From assembly GCF_910591885.1 (NCBI RefSeq), contig NC_063275.1, positions 1,240,001-1,304,000 of the forward strand: 64,000 bases of DNA, given 5' to 3'. Within the stretch, counting starts at the first letter, position 1, and every line of letters begins with the position of its first letter. The notes beneath the pieces are model-generated. The model was not told the origin of the DNA and ran no database searches. It worked only from the letters and a program-made list of their open reading frames with translations. A program made the translations under genes and the position numbers. This DNA is from Bombus terrestris (lineage: Eukaryota; Arthropoda; Insecta; Hymenoptera; Apidae). Below, piece after piece: positions 23,982-37,708 of this stretch.

Positions 23982-24175
23982 TACAATAAAAAATAAAGAA
24001 AAAGTTTCAATTTCATATACTATGAATTTTAGTAACTTTTATGATAAAAGTTTCTTACCATTATTCGTAACAGTCATCTACTCGGTAGTATTATACGTTG
24101 CTCACATTAAATACAAATTTATTTTTTTAATTTAGGCTGCTCTTTTATACTTCTCAGCCTCTGTCCGCTACTGTA
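23982..24175. mobile_element. Diverged Tc1-like MITE H2
   Basis: It shares TGAATTTTAGTAACTTTTA, then TTACCAT, then a GTTGCTC..ATTAAATACAAATT..ATT block in the same order as H1. The right end reverse-complemented reads CAGTAGCGGACAGAGG. The left end is decayed, so that boundary is approximate. Confidence 0.55.
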
Positions 24176-26257
24176 CTATATACTTTCGCTAAATATTTAG
24201 CAACTTCTACGTGCACATATTTGCGGAAGTGCGTCAGACTTTACCAATATAATCATAACAGTTTCGTTCCATTTTCATCGGTTTAATGAGAATTTCAGAA
24301 TGTTTCGTACGAAACACACGATATATTCATAAAACGTTTCTGTATCTGTTTCAATATTTTCTGCAGCAACTAATCTGCGTACCAAGGGAGCCGACTGCTT
24401 TACTTCTTTTCCTTCTTTCGCAACCAACTCTCCTTCTTTTTCTCGTCTTCTCTTTAGTTTCTTTCCCTTTTGTCTCGTCTCTGCCCGCTCCTTTCTACCG
24501 GTTGTTATAGCTGTACCTGCTAAAAAGGCTCCACGAGGATCCTTCCGTTTCGTCGCGAAAGAAACAAACGAAACTGCAGGAAATCGCCTTTGCCGCGATG
24601 GACCTTCTTTTCCTTTTTTGCGACGTCCTTTCCTCTTCGTCTTCTTTTATCGCTTCTGTTCGTACCATCTCCTTTCGCTGGTTCAGACTAGACAATTTCT
24701 GCGCCTCTCGCACCAATTCGTTTTCCACGGAGGATGAAAAGAAAGCCTCCCACCCTGGAGACTGGTCTTAGAAAAAATAGCCTGTTGTGGCCAAAAACAA
24801 GTCCTTTTTGCTGCATACGTACATATGTTCGTATGTGAAGCGAGGTAGCTCGGTGATGAGAAGTGGAATATCGTGAGACGAGATGAAGACGAAGGTGCAC
24901 AGTTTGGAGTTTCTTATCGCATAAATTATTATGATGCGATTATTAGAAAATATGGACAGACTAACTGTTCCATTAAATTCCTGAAAAGAAGTAGCAAATC
25001 GTCCATTGAGTCAATTCGATTGGAAATATTATCTAGGCTTGTTAGAATCTTCGAATCCGCAGAAACTGACGTAAAAAACCTCAGACTTTTACTTAAAAAG
25101 TCCAACATGTAGAATGAACAACATCGCCCAATCACTTTGAATATTTCAATTATTTTTTATTATTTATTTATTTTTTTTTGTTAATTATTTTTTTGTTTCT
25201 AAGAAGCAAATATTGCAAAGAATCAAACATTGTTCTTTCTGAGATTTCAAGGCCATCGATATTTTCCAAACAATATTCCGTATTATTTTCATCATCATGC
25301 TGTAATGATCGACATCATATCCCAGCAATTTTTATGTATTCCACGTCCAACGAATCTCACTATAATACTCACTATAATCGCAAAAAGATAGAACGAAAGA
25401 AAAATGTACGAGTCACCGGTGAAAACTTGACGGTTAGCCATCTCTTTAACTGTCTGTGACTGGTTGTTCGTAGCAATCACTTGCGGCCGCGCGACTTTCT
25501 GCAATCGAGTTTCCAAGTCCCCGCCGGTGGGTAAAGGGAATCGCGAAATTCCACAGGTGCTGCTCGCTGTGGAAACCTCTCCAATTTTTCTCCGCCTTTT
25601 TTCACCCTTTTCCATTCCCTTTGTGTTTCCCTATTCCTGCGCTCCTCGATCTCCGCTTCGATGAGATGTCGATGGTGAAAACAGGATTTCTGTTTGACGT
25701 TTCAATATCGATCTTTTCCAGTTAAGGAAGGATAATAATATTGAAGTTTCCAGTCTATGTTTAATCTTCGCAACGAGTGGTGCTAGAATTCTTCCAGCTT
25801 TCCTGATTTCATCCTTTACAGCACACAGTACTCGTTCTCTTATTATTAGAATACATTTATGAAAATGGCGACTGATATTCTGAACAAATATAAAGGAAGC
25901 TGAACTTGATTTTTTTCTTCGTCTGACTGAGCTAAATGGTTAAATTAGAACAGACTTAACGACTGCTTCGACGAAACGGCTGACTAGTAGATTAGGACCA
26001 TTCACAGCTCCCGATATTTTTCATTCTTTGATAAAACTGGACAGTTGTGAGCGTCTGAGATCATTACAAATATAATTCACACAGATTCCTCACACTGAAG
26101 ATACCATAGTATTTAAGTTGAATATATTTTCCTTGCTTCATCACGGTGTGGTATAACGATGCATTAAATCGATTAAATGATTGTTAATTATATATTATTT
26201 AATAATAATTTCTGTGACCAAGAACAGTTTATTATTCTTTATTATTATTATTTAGTA
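24176..26257. other. 2.1 kb of unique DNA
   Basis: 24400-24680 is CT-rich, which yields low-complexity frames on both strands. 25480-25680 is GC-richer. No gene or element ends were recognised. Confidence 0.5.
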
Positions 26258-26907
26258 TTAATACTGGAACTACCACATCAGTCAAATTGGCTGGTTTTAC
26301 AATTTTATTTTAAAATTCCTACTTCATGTTATATGTTTTTCCGCTATGATGTAATGACTTTCGCAACGATAACTAAAGAAATAATATAATGAATTTTATT
26401 TTTTTTTTTATGTATTCAAACTGAAAATAATTTTGTATCAAGGCTATTTATACCAATACCAGTAAAAATGACTGATACTTGTCAAAGTGTAAAAGGATCC
26501 TGCAATCTGTTTATGGAACCCCAATTAACCAGTTTCCTCCTTTTGTACAACCTCCCACACGTTTTAAAAATTTTTACCGCGTATCGTTCAATATGACGAT
26601 ATCAGTGATCAAAAAAATCCCGGATCGATCGCTAGATCGCTAGATGCTAACATTAGAAATACCACACCAGACAAAATGACTGGTTCTACAATTTCATGAA
26701 TATGTCAAATCTCGTTTAAGGATCATGGTCCGAAATGAATTAATAATACCAAAAATGTACTACATAACATGGAATTCCTTCTGTGAGAAGGTAATAAATC
26801 AATATATATAAAAATATTCTATTATTACGTATTTTTTAAAGACCAGTCGTTTTCACTAATTTTGGTTGAAATAGCTTCGTGTTAACTATTGGTAGTTCTA
26901 ATATTAA
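26258..26907. mobile_element. Element E, full copy (TTAA-flanked)
   Basis: The outer ends are TTAATACTGGAACTACCA and, reverse-complemented on the right, TTAATATTAGAACTACCA. This gives a 14-bp inverted repeat beside TTAA on both sides. The end motif recurs internally at about 26651 (TAACATTAGAAATACCAC), so E looks like a left part plus a smaller right-hand MITE. It has no coding capacity. The TTAA target suggests piggyBac-type mobilisation, but the termini differ from P1-P3. Confidence 0.65.
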
Positions 26908-27875
26908 GACTATAACTAAGTCAGTATTATTTAGTACTAAAATCATAAAAGTGAAATTAATACCTATACTATTGCTATACAAATGACGATATAAACAACA
27001 ATAGATTCCAACATCGTTCAGCAAGATAAAAATAAAGAACTCAAAGATCAAAATTCAGTTCGTCGACTGAAAAGAGCGATCCGTAACACGAACCCAGGGA
27101 AAAGCAGCTCGGATCGTGGAAATTCGTCACCGGTGAAATTCAGCGCGCACAGGATACACGCGTTTCACAAACACGCTAAGTGCACCTAAGCAAATGCTTT
27201 CCTCTTTTCCCCGTAGAACGTCGCGCGTCGCGAGGTTTACGTTTCGGCTCGTCCGTTTGCATTCCGTTTCGCCGTTGAATATTCCAGCGAAAGAACCGCC
27301 CACCCTTCGCTTCTTTCTAGCGTTGAGGTGAAACCGCGCCAGTCTGACACACAGGGGTTGAACATTCGTGGGCGGTTTTGAAGGAAACGAGCGGAGGCGG
27401 AAGATGGCAGCAACATCTCCGAAGACGTTTGAGAGGCAACGTGCATAATTCAACTGTAATGCCGTGAGTGCGCGGGAATGTACACTCCGGTGAATTCCAT
27501 CAAGTCGAAAGTTTCCCAGTGTTATTACTATTTACCCAATTCTCAAGGCACGCCATGGCTCGCGGCGCATCGTTTTATTCGATGATTGACTTCCGAACAA
27601 TTTGCGAACGTTTCAAATTGCAGTGTGCGAGCGGATTCGGCTAACGTTTGCTTCTTTGCTACTGAAATGACACGTTCGATGATGTTTTCACTAGTAGCAG
27701 TTAGTTGCGAGTCCGACGAGTTCTTTGAGCTGCTCGTTGGTGCAATTTGTCTTTTGAAACTACTACCATTTATCTTAAATCTTTCAAGTTATTTAGGTGC
27801 CTTCCAGTAAGTAAAATTTCACTAACAGAAAGAAAAAGGAAGAAAGAAAAGATCTTGAAATGCTATTCTTTTACA
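26908..27875. other. Unique DNA with a CpG-richer segment
   Basis: 27120-27660 is GC- and CpG-richer with overlapping short frames on both strands. No domain or exon boundaries were recognised. Confidence 0.45.
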
Positions 27876-28075
27876 TTAGGTTGTCCGAAAAGTTTCTTTC
27901 GTTTTATGAGGAGATAATAGACACACAACCTTTTTTGTTTTATATTATTTTGTCTAAAGATCCATTTTGTTCTGTTGAGACAGACACCGCGACATTTCAT
28001 AAACTTGGTTTGTATAAATATACACTGTTATAAAAAACACGTTTGCGAAGAAAAGACACTTTTCTGACAGCCTAA
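27876..28075 (+). mobile_element. Mariner-type MITE M3 (200 bp)
   Basis: The left end TTAGGTTGTCCGAAAAGT and right end (reverse complement) TTAGGCTGTCAGAAAAGT are followed by TA; the left TA has become CA. The interior is collinear with M1 (GATCCATTTTGTTCTGTTGA, CGCGACATTTCA), so M1 and M3 are one subfamily. Confidence 0.85.
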
Positions 28076-30550
28076 TAGAAAAACCGGGAGAAATTTCTAA
28101 TAGCAAAAAATGATTCCGAGGCAGCACTATAGAACTCTATAACTGCTTCTCCATAAAATTTCATTAACGAGAAGAAATGTAAGGAAATAATATAAAAAAG
28201 ATGCGAATACCCAGCGCTCTTATTCGAAACCAAAATGAAATAATTTATTTTCAACAAGAAACAAAATTATTCCCATGCAAAACTACTTCCTCGGAAGTAC
28301 ATTTCGCTGGAACATTTCGATTACAATCTCGTACGATAGAATTTAAATAGTCTAAATATAAAACGATAGAATAACGATATAAAATCGAATCTCCTTAACA
28401 AGAAAAAAAAATCAAAGAAAATAGAGACAAAATTTCGATATTCCGCTGCGTTGAACAAAAATAAAAGAAAGAACAATTTCCCATACCAACGAAATCATTC
28501 CGATATCTCCCTAAAATTCTCAACAGCTTCCCCATAAATAGATGTACGAAACATTGCGTTTACGAAACGCACCCTGGCCGTCTACGTACTTAGCCTCGCG
28601 TAGCTGTATTAATGAAAGGATAATAACTAAAATGGCTGGCGATCCGGACCGATCGAAACAAACCGTGGAAGCATCGAAATGAACATTCGTATGCGGAAAA
28701 TCGGTCGGCCGTATAATTCAGCGGTAAAGGTTGGTCGCAGCCAGACAGTGGAGTTGCCGTGTGCATGGTCAGCCTGGCTGTATCCGCCGCGAACTTTCCA
28801 CTATTATCACTATTTGTCCGGCTGGCCCGCTATACGAGCAATAACTTTCCTGTTACTCGGCAGCTGCACGTGACGTACCAACGACTGTTTCTGCCTTCCT
28901 AAAGGATCGTCATTCGCCAAGCTCGCTCGACCATTCGCCTTTAATTAGCCGAGCCTGGATGAAATTCTTTTGAAATCGACCACGGCCGCGCTTAGAATTA
29001 AGCTTTCAACTGTATATTTGGAGGCCGATGTCTGGCTGTGGAATCTTGTATTCTGTTCTGTTAAAAAAGAAAAGGCGTCTTTCTTCTTAAAGAGAGAACG
29101 CGTTCTTCGTCTTTTTTCTGTTCTTTGCCCTTTTAGAATTTGTCTTCTTTTCGCGTTTTAACGAGGTAAGTAAAAAGGATGGAAAGTCGAGCCCCTTTGA
29201 GACCAGAGGAGTACGCTAGCTGACACGGTTTTACTTTTCTTTTGAATATCTTTAAAACCATTCGAGAGTCGTCTATTTACGTGTTTGCGTGTTTCCAGCA
29301 TCGTTTTATCTATCCGTTAACATATTCTTGAGATCGAGCGAGCGTGCAAGAGACGACGAGTATGGTTCTAATTTGTTAAATTATAAATTATAATTGTAGT
29401 TTAACGGCTGTCGTTCAATATTGTTTACTCGCGTCTGTATTCATCGTGTGATTAATTTCACAGAAGCTGCCGTTACTAACACGTAGTCGCAAACAAACGT
29501 GATTAGCATTTAACAACGAGATCTCGCGAAATTTGAAAATGACGGAACGCAGCAAAATTACATTTCTCAGGTTTATTTCCCGAAATTGTCATGAATCCTC
29601 GTAAAGTATTCCATTACAAATATTTTTGCGGATTTGCCATATATCTTGTCGTATATACACCTGCGAACAAATAAAAGCTCAATTATAAATATTAAAGAAT
29701 AATATTGAATCATCAAATACTATTCAACATACCTAACACGTTGATTATTACGATGGGCCACCAATGATCCACGTTTTGGCTATATTTTTTAGATCGATTA
29801 AAATAACGCAAATTTCATCGACTAAAAAGTGTTTAACAATGCGAATGACTTGGACAACTTGGAATGTTCGGAGAAAAAGTACATAAATGCCATATTATTT
29901 ATAAAAACGATATTATCGTAATATTTCTCAAAAATGACTGTCTTACATTTCGCAAAAATTAATTTACGATGTGATACATTTCGACGTACTGCAGCCTGTA
30001 GAACGAAATATACAAAGTTCGTGTGACAGTCGATGTGTGGTCTCGGCAAATCTCGACGACGACGTCAACGACCTTGGCGCCGCCATTATCGCAGCGAATC
30101 CTTCAAGAGAGACCCTGATCCGTGTTCCGCAAAATTGCTCGTTCTTTCTTCCGAACAAGCAAAGTTAACTCCGTCGGCAAGTGTGGTAGTGGCCTGAAAT
30201 GTAACTCACGACTCTTGGCTCTTTGAACGACATCCAAATGTGTACACTATCTATCTTTCTCTGTCCCTTTACCTGTGGCACGTGATGCGTGAACCAGCAA
30301 GATGTCAGATAACCGGACCGACTTGAAAAGCGGAAACGTAACCGGAGACTATTCAGACGTGTCCAACGCAAATCGTTAATTTAAGAGGGGAGAACTAGTT
30401 TGGCTTAAATATTGACTTTCCTTAGTTAACGCGAAGCCTCTGCCTCTCAGCAGTAGTAAGGTCGCGTGTGTATTCAGCCCTGCTTGGACGAGACTGACTG
30501 TGCAAAGAGGAGACTAGGCAATGGAGCGAGGGAAACAGGGAACGAGAGGA
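28076..30550. other. Unique DNA
   Basis: 28105-28155 and 28490-28545 share a word order (ATGATTCCGA..CTCTATAACTGCTTCTCCATAAA / ATCATTCCGA..CTCAACAGCTTCCCCATAAA), possibly an old duplication. A strong donor-like GAGGTAAGT occurs at 29161-29169. 29980-30170 is CpG-rich. No gene is supported. Confidence 0.45.
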
Positions 30551-30551
30551 T

Positions 30552-30587
30552 CAGAGAGAGAGAAAGAGAGAAAGAGAGAGAGAGAAG
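30552..30587. repeat. (AG)n microsatellite, interrupted
   Basis: An AG/GA run with a few AAA interruptions. The open frames across it are Arg/Glu-rich artefacts. Confidence 0.9.
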
Positions 30588-32696
30588 GACGAAGAAAGGT
30601 GCACCAAGGCATTTTAGATATCTGTACAATGTGTCTGGATGGTTACTATCGGTTTAAATACGGGCTTATACTACTGATTGCATGGTATGATGTTCTGCGG
30701 TTGAAAAATCTTTGATGAAATTTTTTTAAAAAATGGAAAGGGCAAGAATTTGGGACGGTGGAGTCGTTTCTTTTAGAATTCAGAATTACAAACCTTGGAA
30801 TCTCCAGGTATATTTATCCCTTGTTAATTTTCTTATTGATTCGAAATCGATATCGAAGACTCGATAATTGTAGTTCTTCTTTTTCCTTCAAAACTACCAA
30901 GTTAGGCTAATTATTACTATTAAATGTACATACTATGCACATACTATTACTCTCAACTAAGTAGTACGCGCCGTTTATAGGTGAACTAGTAGTTTGGGAC
31001 CGTATGTGGTAGGGCACGTATCAGGAAAGTAAAATGGAGCAGTGGCAGTCAGACGAGTAATATAGAATCGTGTGTAAGTGGGCAGGCATTGTAACACCGT
31101 CTATTGTAACACAACCACAGGTCGTTTACGGTTACACACACATAATAGAACTACGTATAGTTAGGTAGTCCATTGTTGAACAAGTAGAATAGAGGCAGCT
31201 ATTGTTGTACAAGAGACTGTATACGGTTGAGCAAGTAGAATGTACAACTAAGATATGATCAGTGCTGTACAGCCACCGCAACAATACCTTGCATGATTAA
31301 ACGTGAATTGGGCCCAATTCTGCAATATTTATGCCTCCCTTAGGATGCTATTTGCGCTTATTAACAAGCATTTGTCACTTTAATCCACGTTGATTATCTT
31401 TGTTATTAGTAAAACGTTTTTGTAGAATCATACAGTTGCCGCGTTAACAAAAATTAAACTTCGAGAAGAACTTGAAAAAGAAGAAATAAAATAAAATTGA
31501 TTTTGAAGATATTAAATGTTCGTACGAAATATTTTCCATCCACTAAATTATTTCACGCGTTTTGATTATTCCAAAAATCAATTTCTTTATTACTCTAATA
31601 AGACAATAATCAATTTTTCTTATTATTTCTGCCATTATTATTTCAATAATATAAAACATTTCACACAAACCGCTCTTTTTTTCCAGACGATTCAAACCGA
31701 CTTTTCTTGCGAAGGAAAATCATAAAAAATATGATAATTCCTTTACTTACGCTTCTAAATTACAAAAAAAAAAAATTATTTCACAAAAATTAATTGACAA
31801 TGTTCGAGACGTTCCTAACGATAGGAACATCGCTATAATTCAACAGACTATACAAATGTACACGAACGTACTACGGAAGTCGACTTGAAAGCAACGGTGA
31901 CAATTACAGAGGACAGTGGAAGAGACCTGTCGCTAGTCAAACTGTCGTGAGTAGAAACACCTCGCCATCTCGGCGATATTGTCGTTACTGCTTAACGCCA
32001 GTTGTTGCGACTACTTACGCCGCGTTGCGTTTGTTGCTTCAAGCTAAGCTCTGTTTCTGCAATTAGTACGCTGCGAGGCTGCGAGCACGCGCGTCACGCG
32101 CGGTCGCGTTAATTCGTCTGGAACGATTCATTTTACTGCGATGCTTCTCTAGTCGCCGCGTACTCTAACGCGAAATTAATGAAACGCGCTTTAAACATTT
32201 CTCGAATTGTTTGTCCAAGGAGAGCAAAAGAGAGAATGAGAAAGAGAGAGAGAGAGAGAGTGCGAACCGATATAGAAACTGCAAGAGGAAAAGTGGAAAG
32301 GGGAAACGAAGCAACGAAATTGCGTTTCGCCCGAGTCTCCTTTAATTTCGCGTAATTCTTTTCATGCCGCGACCGTGGTCGTTAACCGCTCTCTTTGTTT
32401 CAACGCTGAACATTTCCTTTTCCGCGAGATTACGCGGCGGAATGGAACGGACAAACCACAACGAATTACCGAAACAGAGAGCTTTCCGAACGGTACACGG
32501 TTGCACGCGACAAGCGTTTTTAACCTTTCCGCGATTGTAACGACTTACGCAACTACTTGAATGGAAAAGTGGTTGGATCTGGAATGTCAGTGACAATCGT
32601 TGAAAGGTTTCCTTCGTGGATTTACTACGCGTCTACGTTGAACCAAAAGGATACTGGTGGGCAGTGATGGGTGTCTCGTACTTAAATTTTGAAACG
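30588..32696. other. Unique DNA
   Basis: 31160-31245 contains an imperfect repeat (GTTGAACAAGTAGAAT, then GTTGAGCAAGTAGAAT about 55 bp later). 31960-32170 is CpG-rich. A (GA)n run lies at 32241-32260. No gene. Confidence 0.45.
32241..32260. repeat. (GA)n microsatellite
   Basis: A near-perfect GA run. Confidence 0.85.
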
Positions 32697-32700
32697 ATTC

Positions 32701-33071
32701 TGAGGTGGATAGATACTGAAGAAGTACTAGAGTATAATTAACAGTATATTTATTAACAACACTCTCAATGTACACTTTACGTAGAGCTCGCGATTGCACT
32801 TAGCGGTTCGCGATTACAAGTTCGACTTCTAGATAATGCGTTAAGATAGCGATTCAGCAGAATGCGCAGAGCAAGTTCGGATGATGATTGCACAGGATAC
32901 GCGAAGGAACTCTGGTCGACTATCAACTGAACTTCTGTCGCGATGATGCTACAAAGGAAAACTATGATGGGGTGTGTCTAAGGATACGAGATCACCGAAT
33001 TCGTCGAGGAAAACCTCCGATAGGAAAATGAGGGAAATGGACGTTGCTGTTAATTGGTTAATGCCGCTACA
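32701..33071 (-). mobile_element. Solo LTR, family G copy 1 (deleted)
   Basis: The ends are TGAGGTGGATAG and GCCGCTACA, flanked by a perfect ATTC duplication (32697-32700, 33072-33075). It is 371 bp long and collinear with the 677-bp copy at 58681-59357 except for an internal deletion near the right end (roughly the equivalent of 59055-59340). A 4-bp duplication with TG...CA ends fits gypsy-type LTRs. Orientation is assigned by likening its TGTAGCGG end to the start of family B and is uncertain. Confidence 0.8.
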
Positions 33072-33075
33072 ATTC

Positions 33076-35174
33076 TAAGCTTCTTTTAATGTGTCGCGGA
33101 AATTTCATCGAAAATTATGAAGATTTCAAGCATCAAAGATTGAACATTCGGATCATTGAAAATTGAAGACGCGGAGTGTTACGTTTTATTGAATTGCCGC
33201 GTTTTCTTGAATGTGATGATACGATTTAATCAACAAATTGCATGCACACGGGTAACGTTAACTAGCGTTTGATGCAACTGGCAATAAATTCCACGTCTCG
33301 ACTAACTTGCTATGTGCGGGAATACTAGCACGAGAGAGGATTAAAGTTGTTCGAAATAAATTATCAATATATTATAATATAAATTATAATATATATGCAT
33401 ATATAATTAATACACAAAATCTCTATTCGCATTAACCGTATACTTAATATTCTTAATCGCCAATTATAGTTATCGACGAATAATTTTATTCCGATGCCAA
33501 ATATCGTACAACCGCGAAATTATCTGGGAAGAGAATATACAAAATTGAAATTCTCACTTTGAATATGCATATTGTCGATCGCTCTTAGATATACAAATTG
33601 TCGGTTAATTGAACCTTAACGAACTTATTTCGATTCTATAGTCAATGCAATTAATACTTATAATTTTCAACTCAATTTAGATTGAGATTAATTGATAGAC
33701 TGGCGGATGTAAATTCTTCCGTTAACAAGTGGTAATTACTAACTGCTCTAAGTCGCTACATTTATTTATATCTGTCGGAGGTGAAAAGACATCGGGGTCT
33801 TTCTTTTGATAATGTTTGAGAAGATCCACAATGTTCAAACCTTTTTTTTTTTTACGTGGAGGAAATCCGCACGGACACCGAGCCACTTCTGGGGAGGGGG
33901 GGGGGGGGAAGTGGCGTGGTAGTGCCGGACTCCAACCGACTAAAATCTCCACGATGACCGACTCGGCTGCGATCGAGGGATTCGATACTAGAAGCTTGTG
34001 AAAGTTTTGAAATTAGGCTAGTCTATCGTCCTTAAATATCGCATAACGATATTATCGAAAATACGTCCATCGACTATTGGAAGGATTATCCGAGTACAAA
34101 ATTACGGAAAAATGAATGTTAATGAATGTTATCGAGTCACTGGTTATTGAAACTGCACGCTGTGATTCCATGGAATCGCGTACAAGAACCGTGGAATTAC
34201 ACAGCACGAGAGACATTCCAATAGCAAAGAAAAGTAAAACGTGGAGAACGAAGCGTGAAAACTTTGAAGAAACTATAGTACTTGAAGTGATCTCATTTAT
34301 GGAGAATCGAGAATTACTTCAGTGTCTCCTCGAATAGATCGTTGCAGATACAATAGAAACGAAATGAAGACGCGAAGTTTTCTTGATTGGTCAGCCGTTT
34401 TCAAGAAGTCCAACGTCCAACCAATCAGACACCTTAAGGGACCTTTGTCCGAGAAGAAGATCCCTAGATCAGCATCTATAAAAGAAAAGAAGAAGAGAAA
34501 AGAGATTTCGGCTCAATCCGCTTTAAAGGAGAATCAGGTTTCTTTAGTTTCTGACGTTTCGCTACAGTAGGCGACGAAACATAAAATCGAACGCTTGCCA
34601 AAAACAAAAAGATGCTTTCAGAATATTCAAATTCCAATTGACAGAAAAACTATCGTGTTATCCGAACGTCCAAATAAATGCAATTTTTCTAAATGTTCGA
34701 GTAATTTAAAAAAGCCACTGATAACTTCAGTTCTCAAAATCCGCTGCGTGATTTAAAGATTCAAATCGAGATTCGTACAAACTCCAATCTTACGTCATTG
34801 AATATTTATTCAAATTTTTAAATACCACAGAAAATACTATTACTATTATTCGTCCCGTTTTCTGCATTTGTACAATAAATATAAAAATAGGACAAATAAT
34901 ATTCGAGTATAGGGAATAAATCAAACGAACGTCACGAGTGCCATTCGCACTTCGAAAAAACAATTTTTGTCAGCTCATTCTCCGATTATTCTCTCGTTTC
35001 GCGCTATAGTTTCGTTCGTGTGTGCTCACCGGATGCAGGAACGGGCCGAATTTCACCAAGTTACCGCAATTCCACGTTGCATCTCGCAATTGTTTCCGAG
35101 TATGCAAGACACGGAGTCACGTACGATGTCACGCGTGTCTGTAAAACCGCATCCGACTCTCGAACAGAAACGCA
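33076..35174. other. Unique DNA with low-complexity tracts
   Basis: 33360-33420 is almost pure A/T. 33840-33910 holds a T run followed by a 13-base G run. The flanking frame on the - strand (33722-33952) is lysine- and proline-rich and could be transposon-derived, but I cannot name a family. Confidence 0.4.
33896..33908 (+). repeat. Poly-G tract
   Basis: Thirteen consecutive G bases, unusual in AT-rich DNA. The true length may be affected by sequencing. Confidence 0.85.

Positions 35175-35202
<28 letters not shown>
35175..35202. repeat. (CT)n microsatellite
   Basis: Fourteen CT units. The surrounding frames encode Ser-Leu repeats and are artefacts. Confidence 0.9.
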
Positions 35203-35205
<3 letters not shown>

Positions 35206-37706
35206 CAGAAGGAGAATAATATATTTGGAAGTAATTGGAAAACAACGTCAGCGAAGTTCTCTGAGAAGAGGCGCGTGAGGATCGCGATATCGCGTCTTCA
35301 TAGATTCGTGAGATTTGTTGAAATAGTAAAATAATTTTCTCTTGTTTCGTTTGGTACTCGTGACGTACGTACCTTACAACATTAAATATACAAGGAGAAT
35401 CATTAAAGTCTTTCCACAAATCTATTCGCTATTTGTTTAATTAATTGTTTGTATAATTTTTCAAAGAAGGCACTCTGTTTTGAGAAAGAGCTCTTTTATC
35501 ATCGATGTAATCATTTAGTTTCTCTTAGGTTTTAAAGTAATCTTCGTTCTTTTCTTCCTACTTTTACAATAGAAATGTAGTAAATTTGTACTATAGATAC
35601 AGCATCCAGTGATTTTCAGCTGAGAATGAAAATTGCTTTCCTTACTGTTTCTCGTAGCTTGGTTTTCCTAAAGTTCTGTAGCCTGAGATTTTCCGATTAC
35701 GATTATTACTCTCAAATAATTCCGATCTTTTCGATCATAAGAAAATCGTTGCGCTAATTTCTAACTAAAACCGACGCAAAAGAACTTGAAACCAGCAAAC
35801 GTTACAATGCTCAGAAAGATAAAGAAACAAAGTTAAACGAGCGTAAAGAGATGCGCTTGAAACGCAAACTCTTTTAACTTGGAAACGAAAGCTTCGCCAA
35901 GTTGAAAAAGCTCGGTTGAAATAAAAACACGTAAATGTACAAGGTGTAGCAACAACCTTGAGAAACAAAAGACAACATTTAAATTCCCACGTAACGTTGT
36001 TATCCTATCCGACGACAAAGATCTTGAAATCCTTTCGAAAGCAACAACACTCGACCATTCCATTCAGCTACGATGCTTTGTGCTTTAAAGGAACAAAAGG
36101 TCGTTGGCGAAAAGTATCTTTTCGTGCATGGATAGTTTGCATGGCGTCTCGCGTGCTACCACCAACACAGTTCGAATATAATCGCGACCACCCTGGATTT
36201 GTGGAACGTAATAACGCGGTCGCTGGCACCAGCTTATTCTAATCATCGCAGCCTGCTCGAAATTAAAGTCTACCGTCTAATTAACGCGTCCCGGCCACTG
36301 TTGTATGCGGATAATCTCCGTAGAATTGCGAACGGTTAACGTATGCGAATCGTCATGGAAAACGTTCCTTCCTATCGGTCACATGGCAGGAAAATCTGAA
36401 CTAAATTCAATAAGTTACGAAGCTACGTTTTCCTTACAACGTGTATTTCGTTTATTCTTTGGAATTTCATGGCGAATTGGTAAAATTTTTTTGTATATTA
36501 AAGAAATTTGTAATAATTTATTAGGTCAAAAACAAATCATTTGTGAATTGCGTATATTCTGCTGGTTTTTAGGAATTTTACAGCGAGTTTTGGTAAGATT
36601 TTTCGTGGTTGCAGGTAGTTTTCAGCAAGTTGTTACATCGTGTCTCGTCGTTTTTAATTCATATTTATTATTTGAGTTTGAGGTGGCTTGTAAGAAATTG
36701 CGATGTCCGATTTTTTGATTCGACGAAACAAGGAAGAAAAAGAAGATAAAGAAGAAAGAAATCCACGTGGAAAATGTATTCATCGAACGTTTTGAAAGCG
36801 ATAAGAATATTTTTTCGACAAACAGGACCGCGAATTGTGGCGCAGATAACGGCAAATCGAGCGAGTTAGGCGGGCAGAATCGAAACGCGCGATCGATGCG
36901 CGTAAGTCATTCGAATGGAAAGCTCAGATAGACGAAACAACCGACGAGAAGATAAAGCCACCTTCGAAAGACATTTCATCGACGCGTTTCTGCGCGTTTC
37001 CTACCGATACGTCGAGGGTTTCGAGTACGTAACGATCGTTGCACGATCGCTGATAGCCTCGTGTAACGCACGTTCAACGACCCAATTTCGTGGAACGCGA
37101 TCCATCAAACCGTGTAGGCTGTGTGCAGACGTTCGTGACGAAATATCGAACAGTGGTCGAGGGCGTGAACGTTGAAATTACAGCCGAGTCACGGTTTTAC
37201 GATAATCGACAGCTCAATGATACTTCCGTGGTTATTGAAACGATTATGTGAATTTTAATCGTAGGCTGGCAAGGGAAAGGAACGGAAAGTGCTGGATTAA
37301 CGTGTGCTCGATTAACGTCGATATTTGGCTATTGGGTTTAGGAAATTGTCCATGTAATTTTTATATCGTAGATATCAGGTGTACCTATTTCGTCGAATAA
37401 GGATGAATTTTTTCAGAGAATTAATCACATATTTAATAATATATTAATCAATATTCACGCTATATATCGTGATATATATCGTAATCTCTTTATCAGCGAA
37501 ATCGCATTATTGAATTATATATGCTGTTATACAAAAGTCGACCCACCCACGATCCTCTGTGAATAAATGCTATTCCACTAAATTCGACTAAATACATAGC
37601 CGTGCATTAAAAAAAATTGTTAAAGTATGGAGAGAATTCGGGCAGGTATTACAGAGTATTAAACTTTTGTATCTTGCAATAGAGAGAGCAAACGCGCGGA
37701 TGAATG
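35203..37706. other. Unique DNA
   Basis: 36840-37160 is CpG-rich. 36461-36600 is a decayed tandem duplication (separate entry). A 137-codon frame at 36305-36718 runs through that duplication and matches nothing I know. Confidence 0.45.
36461..36610. repeat. Decayed tandem duplication, period about 111 bp
   Basis: GGAATTTCATGGCGAATTGG (36461) recurs as GGAATTTTACAGCGAGTTTT (36572), each followed by GGTAARATTTTT. Confidence 0.5.
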
Positions 37707-37708
37707 TA

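Noticed and set aside
29132..29160. Possible 29-bp micro-exon before a perfect GTAAGT
   Set aside because: The acceptor tract is good, but without partner exons or expression a micro-exon cannot be distinguished from chance.
31906..31943. Possible 38-bp exon (TTACAG acceptor, GTGAGT donor)
   Set aside because: No polypyrimidine tract before the acceptor; too short to stand alone.
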